A stretch of DNA of 64,000 nt from Oasisia sp. SBJ-2009 (GCA_964017155.1 OZ024854.1:21273369-21337368); one strand, 5' to 3'. Shown: positions 23,223-35,276, numbered from the stretch's first letter. Notes: generated by a model from the sequence alone, not told the origin. Made by a program: numbers and translations.

Positions 23223-24018
23223 TAATTCTGTCATAGTACATGATTTTTATTATCATGGTAATTTTTTAACAAGAGAAAATAATTTTGATTAATAAATTCT
23301 GTGACATTCATCAGCTTGAAGAGACTACAGCTTGAAGGATGGTGTCCTTTTTAATTTTAGTGCAATTAAAAAAATAGAGGCTGAGATGGGCACCTCACTT
23401 CATGTACCAGTGACCATTATCAAATGCAAATGAAGTCACAATGTAATTCAATTAAAAATGCATAAACGGTATAAACATACTTGGTTTACCTAAATAACAT
23501 GCAAACAAATAATAAAAATATTAATTCTGAGTAAAGATAAAATATCAAAATTTGATAAATTGACTACTGGTGCTGCCACCTAGTGAATGGCAAATACCAC
23601 AAAGTGTGTCCGGTCACATAAAAAAACTATTCAAAATTAAACATACTAAAACATCATTACCTGTCAGATTCTAAATAAACGGAAATGAAAATTTTTCATT
23701 GTTAGGTTTTGATGATTTTTAAAATATATTTTCTACGTTTTATTGTGTGTACTAATCCTGTAATAATTCCTGTTTCATAAGCAACTGCACTTGTGTCTTG
23801 TAGACGTATTTTTTATGTTTTTTTGTGTCTACCCTATTCTGGGGTAAATCCGCCCTGGTGGCAACTTCCGGCAATGGCTAACCACTAAGGAATTAGGGTT
23901 AGGTTGAAGGCACTTTTGACAAGATTGACATTGGGTGTTTTTTACATGCATCTGTACGTGAGTGATTAGGCATCGTTAGCTAACATCATCGTCGAGGATT
24001 GCGATTTACGACTTACGT

Positions 24019-24095
24019 CCGGTATGACTAGAAGGCACGACCACGCATGACCACGCACGACCACGAACGACCACGCACGACCACGAAATAGGTTA
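24019..24095 (+). repeat. Short tandem repeat of about 10 bp (cgaccacgca)
   Basis: Several copies of 'cacgaccacgcatgaccacg' type sequence start exactly where similarity to the ACP 5' flank ends. Mirrored at about 47208-47265. Confidence 0.75.
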
Positions 24096-25580
24096 TATCG
24101 GTGGATATCATGACGATTAATGACACCTATGTGGTATATGTGTGCATTATGTAAAACATAGAATGCGTATTGTAACTAAGAGTGATGCAATTTGGGCATT
24201 TTGTGCGATATTCCGAACGAACCCACTTTTGCCATAGCAGCGCTACCTGGTGAATGACGTTATAACTACAAAGATAAATACTTAGGGTAAGTGTCAAAAA
24301 TGGAAAGTACCGGCGAAAATGTATCAAATAAATGTTCCGTGAAATTACCAATTCTGGTCAAACATACAATTTATATGTTATTTTACATTTAGTGTACTTT
24401 TTTTGCAAGAAATACCCATATAATGTAGATCTTCTGTAATTTCGACTTTGATTGAGAATTAGCTGACAAGTGGCAGTACAGTAGAGTGGAGGTATCATGT
24501 CTTGGACATATATTTACTAATCTTTTTATAACTTATACAACTTAGTAATTATTTTAACTATCTTTTTTAATTGTGTTTATCTACATGTATAAATTGGATA
24601 TTTATCAACTGTAAAATCGGTTGTATTGGTTATAATATACTTATTTTCTGTTATACTACGGTTTTACATTATAATATAACCTATAACTTCATTTGATTAC
24701 CATTTTGCTAGTTTTCTACTTTGCATCTGCATAACGACTGATCTTATATTCTTTAACTTCAGAATAAAATTACATTGACATCACTGGTATTTGCTAACTA
24801 TTTGTTTTGCAGCTTGAATCTGTTAAATTATTGCATTAAAAAGGGCCCAAGACTTGTGAAGTAACTATTTTTATAGGAAACATTATACAGAATTCTGCAG
24901 AACTGCAAAAAATATTCTTATATAATTTATCTTTACCTACCGGGGGAGGTTATATGGAATTAATTTTAGATAGAAGAAAAATGTAGTACACATGTGTAAT
25001 ATTTTCTCAATTTTTTCATTGACACTCCATGTTGTAAAGCCACTACTATTCACCAAAATCACAAGTCCAAAGGATTTCAGGTCCTCTTGGGCCATTTTTA
25101 CTATCTTGTATTTTAAATTCAACATGCTGTTTTAAATTAATTATGTGTTTTCATTGAAAGAGTGTACAATGTTGTTTTTATAGTGTGTATACATGTTATG
25201 ATAAATGATGGGCGTATACTGCTGATATTTCTAAGGGCACCCCAGGGCCTCCCAAAAATCTGCCTAGGCTAGCGCTGTGCCTAAAATCTGTTTAGCCAAT
25301 TTGGCTAAAGGTCAGAAATTTGTTTAGCCAAATGAGATTCTCTTTAGCCATTTTTTAGATCAATTAAATTACCAGGTTTAAAAGTGCAAAACGAGACATA
25401 ATATAATAAAAAATTCTATACAATATCCATAAGAAAAAAAATCCTATTTTAATTAACTAAACATTTATATATTTTGCTAAACATATATAACGCAAACAAA
25501 CATCCAGTATAATTTAACAAAACATTGTTTAACAATAAAATGAAACCTGAACAACTGTTGGGAATTTTGCAAAATATAAA
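24096..25580. other. AT-rich DNA without recognisable gene (left arm)
   Basis: Only short open frames occur, none recognisable. It is mirrored at about 45720-47207 in the right arm. A segment at 25262-25350 contains repeated 'ttagccaaattggctaaa' words after 'aggctagcgctgt'; a related but altered version lies at 44869-44960. Confidence 0.5.
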
Positions 25581-26100
25581 GAAACTGCATTTCGTTCGTG
25601 AAAATATTATCTATGAGCGTAGCAGTAATATCGGTGATTCTACTTGGCTTAGTTATTAAAGGGTAAAGTCCAAAACTGTACATATAATCTAAGAATGTGC
25701 TTGTATAGTTGTGCGTATGATGCTTCAATATATCAATATTGAAATCCCCACATATATATATATATAGTCTTTTTTGATTTAATATCACCAAGAATATTGT
25801 CTAAGGATTCACAGAAAGCGCCTACCTTGGCTCCTGGAGTTCTATACATGCAACTGACAATCACATTTGTCATCTTTCTCATATTCAATTCTACCGTAAC
25901 ACATTCAAACATATTTTCAACGATAACTGATTTGCTTTCAATAAGAGTACAGTCCAGTCAATTCTGTCGTTTACATATAAGGCAACACCTCCGCCTTTTT
26001 TGTAATGTCGTGCCTTGTGAAAGACCTGATAGTGCTGCTTCTGTCCATGTTTCAGACATTACAATTATATCAAAAGTTATGTTAAGTGTTTGCAAAGTAT
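25581..26100 (-). mobile_element. LINE endonuclease fragment, truncated by deletion (left arm)
   Basis: The minus strand encodes part of an apurinic-type endonuclease domain with 'ICGDFNIDILKHHTHNYTS' and 'TKPSRITDITATLIDNIFTN', the hallmark of CR1-like LINE ORF2 N-termini. The coding sequence breaks off at 25581, where the right arm continues for another 350 bp of LINE and 3 kb in all. The reading frame has an upstream break near 25745-25790, where the arm carries a small (TA)n expansion. Confidence 0.75.
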
Positions 26101-26447
26101 GTATGATGCTGTGAAAGTTTGCATACGTTTAAATGTATTCACAACAATGTGCACCCAGCGACATCCACACACCGAGCCACCTCGGCACAGGTACATACTC
26201 ATCTGTGGCACACTGCACTGCTTCAGACAACGATCAAGAAAATACGTCGCGGTTTCCAATGCAGGGTCGTTTTGCTCTTTCTAGATCAAGACGTTTGTTT
26301 GCAGTCCGATGCTATTATTAGCGAAATGGAAACATAATTAAATGGAACATGGGAGGGTGTATATAATGACCAGTGTAAAGTAGGTATTTTAAATTAAATT
26401 AAAACAAGCAATGAAGTTGAGAAATACGTGAACAGGTGGTAAAACTA

Positions 26448-26515
<68 letters not shown>

Positions 26516-27179
26516 CACACACACACCCACACACGCACACCACATACACACAAACACACACACATACACGCACACACACACACGCACGCACGTACGTACG
26601 CACGCACGCATACAACCCCTAACACGTGTGTGTGTGTGTGTGTGCGTGCAACTGTGGGTGTGCAAGTGTGTGTGGTGTGTGTGTGTGTGGTGTGTGGGTG
26701 AGTGTGTGCGTGTGCGTGTGTGGGGGTGGGGGGGTGGGGTGGGTGGGTGTGTGTGTGGTGCGTGTACTTATCATCAGCGCACAATAAGCTCCAGTTTATA
26801 TTATTAATAGGGTGGAATACGGTAAAGGTCTAATAATCCTCGTAAGTGGTAAATATATCTTGATTCGTAGAAGAGAACAGTTATCATTATTCAATTCTAA
26901 CTAATTGATTTATAGTACATTATATGTATGCCGTGACACGAAAATACGTTGTCGGTGCACATGTGTCAGTGAGAACTTGTCCATGACACATACAGGAACG
27001 TGCATTATCTACTTCTACTGGTGCGTGATTAAGTAGGCGCTGACATAACTATTCTTCTACTGGTGCATGATTGACGTAGGCGCCGTACGAACTGTCTGCC
27101 CTCAGTTTGTTTCTCACAGGTCAGTGGTTTCAGGGCAAAGACTATCACTGTGACCTTGCGTGTTTCACTGTTTCTGTCG
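26101..27179. other. Microsatellite block and unassigned DNA (left arm)
   Basis: Bases 26452-26512 are (CT)n and 26513-26620 are CA-rich. From 26621 to 26765 the sequence is TG-rich with G runs. Together they form purine-pyrimidine alternating DNA with an internal acgtacgtac palindrome near 26588-26600. The rest (26101-26440 and 26770-27179) shows no recognisable gene. The right-arm counterpart is 41098-42170. Confidence 0.7.
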
Positions 27180-27515
27180 TAGAGTGCAATGGCTCAGGGG
27201 TAGAGTTTATGACTCTCGACTACGAGAATCCGAGTTCGAATCCTGGCTGGGGTGTTAAAAGCTTGGGCAAGTTTTTTTCACTCTACATTGTTCCAGTTCA
27301 CACAGCTGAATGAGTACATGGCTATTGACAGTGGTGGATAGGTGCACGAGCAGCCTTCGTGCATTAATTGTAGCATATGACGGGATGCTTCCCAGAGAAG
27401 CCGGGATGGTTTCTGAGTGAACAGATCTGTCAGGGACGTAAAGTGTAAAGCGCTTTGCACGGTCCTTAGGACTGGATAATGCGCTATAAAAGAACTTGCC
27501 TTTACTTGCCTTTAC
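27180..27515 (+). mobile_element. tRNA-headed SINE (left arm)
   Basis: It starts with a tRNA-like head ('aatggctcaggggtagagtt' as A box region, 'ccgagttcgaatcctggc' as B box), followed by a body containing 'gggatgcttcccagagaagc'. It ends with 'aaagcgctttgcacggtcct' and 'gcgctataaaagaact'. It belongs to the same family as 13667-14013. It is not a functional tRNA gene: it lacks a clear acceptor stem and the sequence continues for 300 bp. Confidence 0.8.
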
Positions 27516-27807
27516 CTCGCGGTGATCATAATTCACTTTTACTGCTGACTTAGGACCCGATATCAGGAACCAACGGCATGTGACCATGTTGCGTCAGATA
27601 TATGGGATAGACATTATTTGTGGAGTGGTTTGCAAACAAATACAAAGCCAGGTTGAACAACGTATATAAAAAATATGGCAAAGTTAGGTATTAAATGAGC
27701 GTCTAGTAAAGCAGCAATGCAAAAACATATGATACGAAGCTCCGGTAGTGGTATTGTACCGTATGTTATGTAAAAATGCATGTCAGACGTTTCAACTAGG
27801 ATTCAGA

Positions 27808-28080
27808 TTAACCCAAGACACTGCGATGCCCACTCAAAGAAACACTACCTTCTGACAGGGTCTCTCCGTGTACGTCAAAGAATGTGTTCGTTTTCTTCTG
27901 ACGTAAGTTATATTGTACCCAACGGCGAGTTTCACGATGTACAACAGTTAGTCCTGGCTCTGCCATAATACTCCGTAAAAATGTTGAGGTAAACGCAATT
28001 TTTCTTTTGATTTGCATTCTACATATCATGTCTTTCAACAATCCAGGAGGTGGTTTTGAAAATCCGTGGCATAAGGTCAC
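27808..28080 (-). CDS. Unrecognised 90-codon ORF, identical in both arms
   Basis: The protein begins MTLCHGFSKPPPGLL, has a basic middle and 'IMAEPGLTVVHRETRRWVQY' near residues 38-57, and ends GHRSVLG. I recognise no domain. The same ORF is intact at 40125-40397 (+), but the surrounding arms are themselves nearly identical, so this is weak evidence for selection. It lies between a SINE and a minisatellite and may be non-coding. Confidence 0.15.
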   Translation of the reverse strand: MTLCHGFSKPPPGLLKDMICRMQIKRKIAFTSTFLRSIMAEPGLTVVHRETRRWVQYNLRQKKTNTFFDVHGETLSEGSVSLSGHRSVLG

Positions 28081-28234
28081 TGGAGCGTGAAATCCAAAAT
28101 GGCCCTATTGCAACATACGATTTCAAAATAGTTTATATTTTTATCGCATACAATTTAGGCAATAAGGGTAATGTGTGTTACGGGCCTTGACGGTTTTCTC
28201 CGGTGTTCACAGGGTATGCGGAGAGCATAGAGCG

Positions 28235-29020
28235 GGAGATCAACATAGGATTTATGTCGTGTGACGCATTTAGGGCAATAACTCGATGCAGGATTTGTAT
28301 CGTGTGACGCATTTACGGCGGGAAATCGATACAGGACTTGTGTCGTGTGAGGCATTCACGGCGGAAAATCGATGCAGGACTTGTGTCGTGTGACGCATTT
28401 ACGGCGGAAAATCGATACAGGACTTGTGTCGTGTGAGGCATTTACGGCGGGAAATCGATACAGGACTTGTGTCGTGTGAGGCATTTACGGCGGGAAATCG
28501 ATACAGGACTTGTGTCGTGTGACGCATTTACGGCGGGAAATCGATGCAGGACTTGTATCGTGTAACGCATTTAGGGCGGGAAGTCGATGCAGAACTTGTG
28601 TCGTGTGACGCATTTAGGGCGGGAAATCGATGCAGGACTTGTGTCGTGTGACGCATTTAGGGCAGGAAATCGATGCAGGACTTGTGTCGTGTGACGCATT
28701 TAGGGCGGTAAATCGATGCACGACTTGTGTCGTGTGACGCATTTAGGGCAGGAAATCGATGCAGAACTTGTATCGTGTGACGCATTTAGGGCAGGAAATC
28801 GATGCAGAACTTGTATCGTGTGACGCTTTTAGGGCGGGAAGTCAATGCAGGACTTGTGTCGTGTGACGCATTTGGGGCGGGAAATCGATGCAGAACTTGT
28901 GTCGTGTGACGCATTTAGGGTGGGAAGTCGATGCAGGACTTGTGTCGTGTGAAGCATATAGAACGGGAGATCAAAGCGGGTCTTGTGTCATGTGGAGCGT
29001 ATAGGAAGGGAGATCAACAC
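28235..29020 (+). repeat. 43-bp CpG-containing minisatellite (about 18 copies, left arm)
   Basis: The unit is 'ttgtgtcgtgtgacgcattt' + 'acggcgggaaatcgatacag' + 'gac', with common variants aggg for acgg and gatgcag for gatacag. It is mirrored at about 39265-39990. The unit contains four to five CpG sites in an otherwise AT-rich region. Confidence 0.92.
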
Positions 29021-29039
29021 AGGACTACATATACATGAA

Positions 29040-29690
29040 ATACACTCATTTCGCATCGTTAAAAAGACTGATGGCAACATGAATAAAAGAAGATTTTTTA
29101 CGGTTTGTTTGCACGCATAATCTCAAATATTGGATAAAGGACATGACTTCCATTGACTGAAATATAATTAACCTTCCCAGGCAATTGTTTTTTTGCAGAA
29201 TGATGTCTTTCAGAGTGTTTCCAATTATTCAAATTGTGCGTATTCTTTACTCCCAGGTTGAATTACCTGAAGCTAACTGAAAAACAAAGAACGCTCTCAA
29301 TGAAAGAGTTCCAAAACATATTTAAAATGGCTTTGCATGTGTGTGTGAACCTCGTGTCAGAACATTTCCCATTCACAAAAAACACTGACGGCGACACCAC
29401 GACAAGAAATCAACGATTAATGTAACAAGCTGGTTCCCAAGATTAAAATCATAAATGAGTCTATGGGCTAAGCTATGATGCTGCTTCAAATTAAAAGTTG
29501 ATGAACAATCGGCGAAGAGAATCTTGGCATGTGCGGTTGGTTTCTCAAGGTGAGTATGTACACGTTGTCCAGAATGAACAACTGTGCATCTTCAACACAT
29601 CTTCCAGCCCGATATGCAAACTGAAGTGGGTCTAATTGACTCTCTGTAATTTGATTAGCTTTTCCATTGTTTTCATAACAAGTTATGTTA
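29040..29690 (-). mobile_element. Decayed Rex1-like LINE fragment (left arm)
   Basis: On the minus strand a broken translation matches the Rex1-type reverse transcriptase: 'FAYRAGRCVEDAQLFILDNV' near 29600, then remnants of the later RT blocks. The final part near 29050-29300 shows the 'NRKKSSFIHVAISLFND' type end. Frameshifts and stops are frequent. Mirrored at about 38600-39250. Confidence 0.65.
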
Positions 29691-30538
29691 GAGCACCTGG
29701 TCTATAGTCGTGTAACTGTTTGGGGGTCGTTTGTCTTTGGAATGGGAATAACAGTATACATTTTCCAGGCAATGGGGATAACAGCAGTTTCTATAATTAG
29801 TGGCGATGACGTGTCAACACACTCGGGGAAATCGAGCGTGTGAGAAGTGCTACATCGCCTCGTAGGTCGCTGGCGCCGTCGGCTAGAAGTGTGACGTCTT
29901 CTCGTAAGTGTCTGGCGCCTTTGGCTAGAAGTGTAACGTCTTGTCGTAAGTGTCTGGCGCCTTCGGCTAAAAGAGTAACGTCTTCTCGTAAGTGTCTGGC
30001 GCCTTCGGCTAAAAGTGTGACGTATTCTCGTAAGTGTCTGGCGCCTTCGGCTAGAAGTGTGACGTCTTCTCGTAAGTGTCTGGCGCCTTCGGCTAGAAGT
30101 GTGACGTCTTCTCGTAGCTCGCTGGCGCCGTGGGCCGCTAAATTGGCTGTAGAAGCTGCAGGCTTCACGGCGAAATTGAGGCATGTTGAAAATTATGCTA
30201 ATGTAAAGGCAGAGCTAGCAAAGATACATACAGTCAAACAGTTAGATGTAGCAGAAACCCAGTTGGAAGCTATCGCGCAGTTTGAAACGGAAAATGGTTT
30301 TGAATTTGAAGACCATAGTTCTGATGGGAATAATGTCTATGTAGAACAATACGTGCGCTCAATTGTGATATCTGCTCCGGTAACACCAGCAGACGAAGGT
30401 AGTATCAGTTGTACAATGCCCGTGTTATCAATTGCCAGTGAGTATACATACATGCCAACGCATATATGTGTGGGTAATGTCAGGGGATTTCCTATGCCAG
30501 AGCCAACACAACAAATTCCATATGTTTCTTCCATGTGA
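29689..30538 (+). pseudogene. Frameshifted copy of the repeat-containing ORF (left arm)
   Basis: This matches the intact 286-codon ORF at 37746-38606. The frame opening with ATG at 29689 meets a TGA near 29840 because 7 bp present in the right arm ('agtatgc') are missing here; a second frame then continues to 30538. The central part contains tandem 42-bp units encoding RSVTSSRKCLAPSA-type repeats. If the ORF is a gene, this arm holds the broken allele or copy. I do not recognise the protein. Confidence 0.35.
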
Positions 30539-31174
30539 TGGTTGGCAAATGGCAGCTCGTTGCGTTTATCGTGGAAATAGTTTATCACCTTTTGTGTCAA
30601 AGCAACAAGTAACGTATGTAGAAATTCACGCACATGTAGAACCCGTTTATTTGTGTGAACAAACAACATGTGTTCTCGATATCAAACTCGGTGTTACCAG
30701 TCTTTTTACTTCCAGTTATAAACATTGCATGTTATGTATTGGAGTAGATTTACACAAAAATGTAACACCACCGTAGGATACAATTTCTTTCACCAGCAGT
30801 GTTATCTTGTCCAAATTGGTTTATGCAGCTTTCTACAAAACGCAAGTCGCATCATTAACTACTCATAACAACTGCGGGTCTGTACCACCCACGTAAAATG
30901 CATAAACCTGGAACTCAATCATACTCATTTAAACGAATCTTACAGTTCGTATGTATGAGACGTGCACGCACGCATGGCTTAAACTGTGTGACGCTAAAAC
31001 GGTTGAGTGAGTCGTGTCTTTGGAATGCTAGTCATGCTTGTCACGTGGGACGCTGGTCTATTTTTACCAACCGTAGACTCGGCTCACAGGAGCAGTGGTC
31101 GTGACAGATTACAAAGAGTCTGACTTATTTTCCAAGTCGTTGTATGTTACACAGCTCGTTTTTCGTTGATCATA
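30539..31174. other. Upstream region of the fibrinogen-related-type gene (left arm)
   Basis: No recognisable gene is seen; it contains unclassified short open frames in several frames. It is nearly identical to 37110-37745. The last few hundred bases presumably include the promoter of the gene starting at 31175. Confidence 0.4.
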
Positions 31175-32144
31175 ATGTTCCGGTTTGGCGTTGTTGCTCT
31201 GTTATTGGTCAGCCTTGCCTTGGCCAGTGGACAGGAGACGGGCATTGGTCTAGGTACCTGCACGTACAGTTTTGTCGTACAGAGTCCGTACTGTGGCAAG
31301 GAAGTGGGAGGTGACGCCGAGGCCGACATACAGAGACTGCAGGTGAGTGGTCGTCCAACGATCTTTTTAATTGGATTATTCTGTACGTGGCAACTGCTCG
31401 CTAGTACAGAATGTTTATAAAGGGCAGTGGTTTGCCTTCTTGAAGTTCAGTTGTGCGTTACTAAAACAAAAATATACCGGAGCACGTTGATAATCATTGA
31501 AGCGGAACGATCGGGTGCACCGCTGCTTAGAATGTTTGGGGGATTGACAGCATACATGCATCGAAAACCAGTTCGACAACACTTCCCAACATCCACCTAC
31601 TCGCGCTCATTTCCTCCAAGTAATCTACAACAATCTGTTGACAACTGTACAATAACCTCTCAGTGTGTTTCGTTTAACGTAGATACGTTGCTGTAACATT
31701 TTCTCTCCGTTGGAGCTGGTTTCTGGGTAGTTTTGTGTACTTTTCAGATACTCTATTTGACTATGGGCCCAAATGCATAGTTTATTCTGTGATTGAATTA
31801 CGTAATTACTAGTTACCACCGACATGTCGCAGTGGCTGGTCGCGCTGCCTGTACTTTGAATAGAAAAAATAAAAATGTAGAAGGAGTGGTCACCCAAAAG
31901 GTTTCTACCGTTCTGTCGGGTTGAGGGTGCAATACGTAACATGACATCTACTCTACATTTTAGGGCACGGTTGCTAAGCTGAAAGGCACTGTTGATAGAT
32001 TATCGGACACAAATGATGAATTAAAGAACCACTTAACAACGATGGCGCGTGAGATTTCGGAGATCAAAGCCCAGCTGCCGTCGAGTGGGGCGACAGCACC
32101 GACAGCTGGGTCGGCGACGGACGGACAGACGTATGTCATCGGCG
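31175..32144 (+). CDS. Fibrinogen-related-type secreted protein, 5' exons only (left arm)
   Basis: Exon 31175-31342 encodes a signal peptide (MFRFGVVALLLVSLALASGQ) and a CTYSFVVQSPYC motif, ending at a GTGAGT donor. I start at the ATG at 31175, which gives a clean signal peptide. Exon 31964-32144 encodes a coiled-coil stretch (GTVAKLKGTVDRLSD, then NHLTTMAREISEIKAQL) and a linker ending GQTYVIG in phase 1 before a GTAAGA donor. The same layout (signal peptide, YxFxVxxxPC motif, short coiled coil, phase-1 end after a TYV motif) occurs in the gene at 53514-55547, which continues into a fibrinogen-like domain. Here no such exon follows, because the palindrome spacer begins 268 bp later at 32413. 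This is a truncated gene as assembled. Family members are secreted oligomeric lectin-like proteins, often with immune roles. Confidence 0.7.
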
Positions 32145-32412
32145 GTAAGAGTTTGTATACTTTTTGTGAACAAACACGTATTACATCGTTCATTGTTTTA
32201 ATTCACCCACCCACTCATTAAATAAACACTTCCTCGTTCCTTCCCTCCCTACCTCACTTCCTTCCTTCCTCTCTCCCTCCGTCCCTCCCTCGTTTGCTCG
32301 CTCGCTCGCACTCTCCCCCCTTCCATCTTTCCCCCTCTCTTCCTTGCCCCTCCCCTCCTTTTCTGCTATAACTGAAACACGTATTCGCTTACTCAGCTGC
32401 TCAGCCGATGTC

Positions 32413-33682
32413 GTTTTGAGTGGAGTTCCACAGGGGTCGGTGTTGGGACCAATACTGTTCTTGATATTTATAAATGATTTGGATGATGATTTATCAAGTA
32501 AAGTACTTAAATTTGCAGACGACACAAAAGTGTTCAGAACTGTAAAAACTGATACAGATAAAGAAACTTTACAAGATGATCTAACCAAGTTAGTAAAATG
32601 GTCTGAAAAATGGCAGATGTTATTTAATTTTGGTAAATGTAAATGCATCCACATTGGACACGGTAATATGAGCAAAGAATACTTTATGGGCAATACTATA
32701 TTAGGCACAAGTGTAAAAGAAAAGGACTTGGGAGTTACAGTTAGTGCCGACATGACAGTTTCAGAGCAATGTGGACTTGCTGCTGCAAAAAGAAATCAAA
32801 TTTTAGGATTAATTAGAAGAAACATCACATATATGGATAAGACTTTAATAATACCATTGTACAAGGCAATAGTTAGGCCACACTTAGAATATTGCATTCA
32901 GGCATGGAGGCCATATCAAAAGAAAGACATTGATAAACTTGAAAGAATTCAAAGGAGGGCTACTAAACTAATTCCAGAACTTAAACATTTATCCTATGAA
33001 AGACGCCTGTTAGAATGTAGATTGACAACATTAGAAACTAGAAGATTAAGAGGAGACCTAATAGAAGTTTTTAAGATATTGAATGGATATGAAGATATTG
33101 ATAGCAACATTTTTTTCAAACTAAAAGAAGATAGTGTGACAAGGGGGCATAAGGCAGCGTTAGTCAAGCCATACTCTAGATTAGATAAAAGAAAATTCTC
33201 CTTCTCCCAGAGAACAATAACTGATTGGAATAATTTAAGTCATGATTGTGTAAATGCCAGCAGTGTAAATATGTTTAAAAATCAAATTGACAATTATCTG
33301 GCAAGGGCGGGCTATACCTAGGTTGAACACTTAAATGTTTTAGAAATTATTTTAATACTGATTAAATTATTTATTCATATAATTATTTTAATTAATTTAT
33401 TATTATAAAAAATGGTGTTATTGTAGGATATTTTATGTATTTATTTATTTTACTTGTATATTTTTTTAGAGACAACGTATACATTGTATTTTACTTATGT
33501 ATTTTTAGAGACAACGCATTTTAATTAGCAGCATTTTAGTGCATTTTATAATAACTGTATATATATATATATTTTTTTTTGTTTTTTGTTTTTTTGAAGT
33601 GAACACTCGATAAGCCATAGGCTTCCTTGTTCACATGCCGTCTGGAGCTTGGTTCTGGACGGCAACTTGTTAAACCCTTGTT

Positions 33683-33685
<3 letters not shown>
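32413..33685 (+). mobile_element. 5'-truncated CR1-like LINE, + copy, in the palindrome spacer
   Basis: The open frame begins in the RT catalytic region (SGVPQGSVLGPILFLIFIND), has the catalytic LKFADDTKVF motif and runs without a stop through 'YLGV'-like, 'PHLEYCIQAWRPYQKKD' and the C-terminal block. It ends at a stop near 33321, followed by an AT-rich 3' UTR with 'gccataggcttccttgttca'. Everything before the GVPQG motif is missing; it is joined directly to the arm edge at 32412. Confidence 0.85.

Positions 33686-33746
<61 letters not shown>
33686..33746 (+). repeat. (CA)n microsatellite between the two inverted LINE copies
   Basis: About 30 uninterrupted CA units. They separate the 3' end of the + LINE copy from the interior of the - copy. 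Confidence 0.97.
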
Positions 33747-33750
<4 letters not shown>

Positions 33751-35190
33751 GCCAGATAATTGTCAATTTTATTTTTAAACATATTTACACTGCTGGCATT
33801 TACACAATCATGACTTAAATTATTCCAATCAGTTATTGTTCTCTGGGAGAAGGAGAATTTTCTTTTATCTAATCTAGAGTATGGCTTGACTAACGCTGCC
33901 TTATGCCCCCTTGTCACACTATCTTCTTTTAGTTTGAAAAAAATGTTGCTATCAATATCTTCATATCCATTCAATATCTTAAAAACTTCTATTAGGTCTC
34001 CTCTTAATCTTCTAGTTTCTAATGTTGTCAATCTACATTCTAACAGGCGTCTTTCATAGGATAAATGTTTAAGTTCTGGAATTAGTTTAGTAGCCCTCCT
34101 TTGAATTCTTTCAAGTTTATCAATGTCTTTCTTTTGATATGGCCTCCATGCCTGAATGCAATATTCTAAGTGTGGCCTAACTATTGCCTTGTACAATGGT
34201 ATTATTAAAGTCTTATCCATATATGTGATGTTTCTTCTAATTAATCCTAAAATTTGATTTCCTTTTGCAGCAGCAAGTCCACATTGCTCTGAAACTGTCA
34301 TGTCGGCACTAACTGTAACTCCCAAGTCCTTTTCTTTTACACTTGTGCCTAATATAGTATTGCCCATAAAGTATTCTTTGCTCATATTACCGTGTCCAAT
34401 GTGGATGCATTTACATTTACCAAAATTAAATAACATCTGCCATTTTTCAGACCATTTTACTAACTTGGTTAGATCATCTTGTAAAGTTTCTTTATCTGTA
34501 TCAGTTTTTACAGTTCTGAACACTTTTGTGTCGTCTGCAAATTTAAGTACTTTACTTGATAAATCATCATCCAAATCATTTATAAATATCAAGAACAGTA
34601 TTGATCCCAACACCGACCCCTGTGGAACTCCACTCAAAACTGGTTTCCAGTTTGATATCTCTCCCTCTACTATTACTCTCTGTCTTCTATCTGTCAACCA
34701 TGCTTGTATCCAATTTATCATACTTTCCCCTATACCATAGGCTTTTAATTTAGTTAACAGTCTTTGATGTGGCACTTTATCGAATGCTTTTTGAAAATCT
34801 AAGTATACTACATCCACCGGTGAACCATCATCTACCCACTTAGTAATATCTTCTAAAAAACATAAGAGATTGGTTAGACAAGACCTAGCTTTTAGGAACC
34901 CATGTTAAGATTTAGTTATTAATTTTTTTTTTTACAAGAAAGTCTACCACGTGGTCTCTACTAAATGTTTCTAATAATTTGCATAATACTGATGTTAAGC
35001 TCACTGGTCTATAATTTTCTGTCTTACTCCTTGACCCCTTTTTAAATAACGGTGTTACATTTGCCTCCTTCCATTCTGCTGGAACAATTCCCTCTTTAAG
35101 TGATATATTAAAAAAATTAGCAAGTGGTGTACTTATTTCGTTTACAATTTCCTTAAGTAATTTAGGTGTTATTCCATCAACTCCTGGTGA

Positions 35191-35191
<1 letters not shown>
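33747..35191 (-). mobile_element. CR1-like LINE, - copy, in the palindrome spacer
   Basis: The minus-strand frame from 34817 reads 'DVVYLDFQKAFDKVPHQRLL', 'SGVPQGSVLGSILFLIFIND' and 'LKFADDTKVF' and continues to 'MFKNKIDNYLAR', where the CA array replaces its last codons. Upstream, 34820-35190 gives the earlier RT blocks ('SPGVDGITPKLLKEIVNEIS', 'ENYRPVSLTSVLCKLLETFS') with a frame break near 34930. Over the shared 890 bp the predicted protein differs from the + copy at only a few residues (for example KGNQ vs KRNQ, GSILF vs GPILF). It extends further 5' than the + copy. Confidence 0.85.

Positions 35192-35276
<85 letters not shown>

Larger units (their letters stand above)
21400..24018. other. 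3' flank of ACP copy 2, ending in an orphan copy of the ACP 5' flank
   Basis: From 22020 this aligns with the flank of copy 1 (3305-5068, then 8868-9130). The 25-bp 'cattcatagctcctgtgtgc' repeat occurs three times at 22098-22170. (AT)n arrays lie at 22625-22672 and 23020-23043. The segment 23697-24018 reproduces the region upstream of the ACP copy 2 start codon but stops about 13 bases before where the ATG should be. Apart from the SINE tail and LINE piece listed separately, no genes are seen. Confidence 0.6.

Noticed and set aside
26389..26807. His/Thr, Cys/Val and Arg/Glu repeat ORFs here and at 41398-41859, 33536-33818, 35177-35374, 10516-10964
   Set aside because: Translations of CA/TG, CT/AG microsatellites.
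27180..27260. tRNA-like sequences at 27180 and in the minus strand near 13930-14010 and 40950-41030
   Set aside because: A and B boxes are present, but each is the head of a 300-bp SINE with a shared body and tail, not a stand-alone tRNA gene.
28235..29020. Possible CRISPR array (regular repeats)
   Set aside because: Repeats are contiguous 43-bp tandem units without unique spacers, in an animal genome; it is a minisatellite. The same holds for the 48-bp and 55-bp arrays.
32344..33321. Reverse transcriptase ORFs here and at 33681-34817, 57909-58835 as host genes
   Set aside because: They are non-LTR retrotransposon ORFs with truncations and neighbouring decayed copies.
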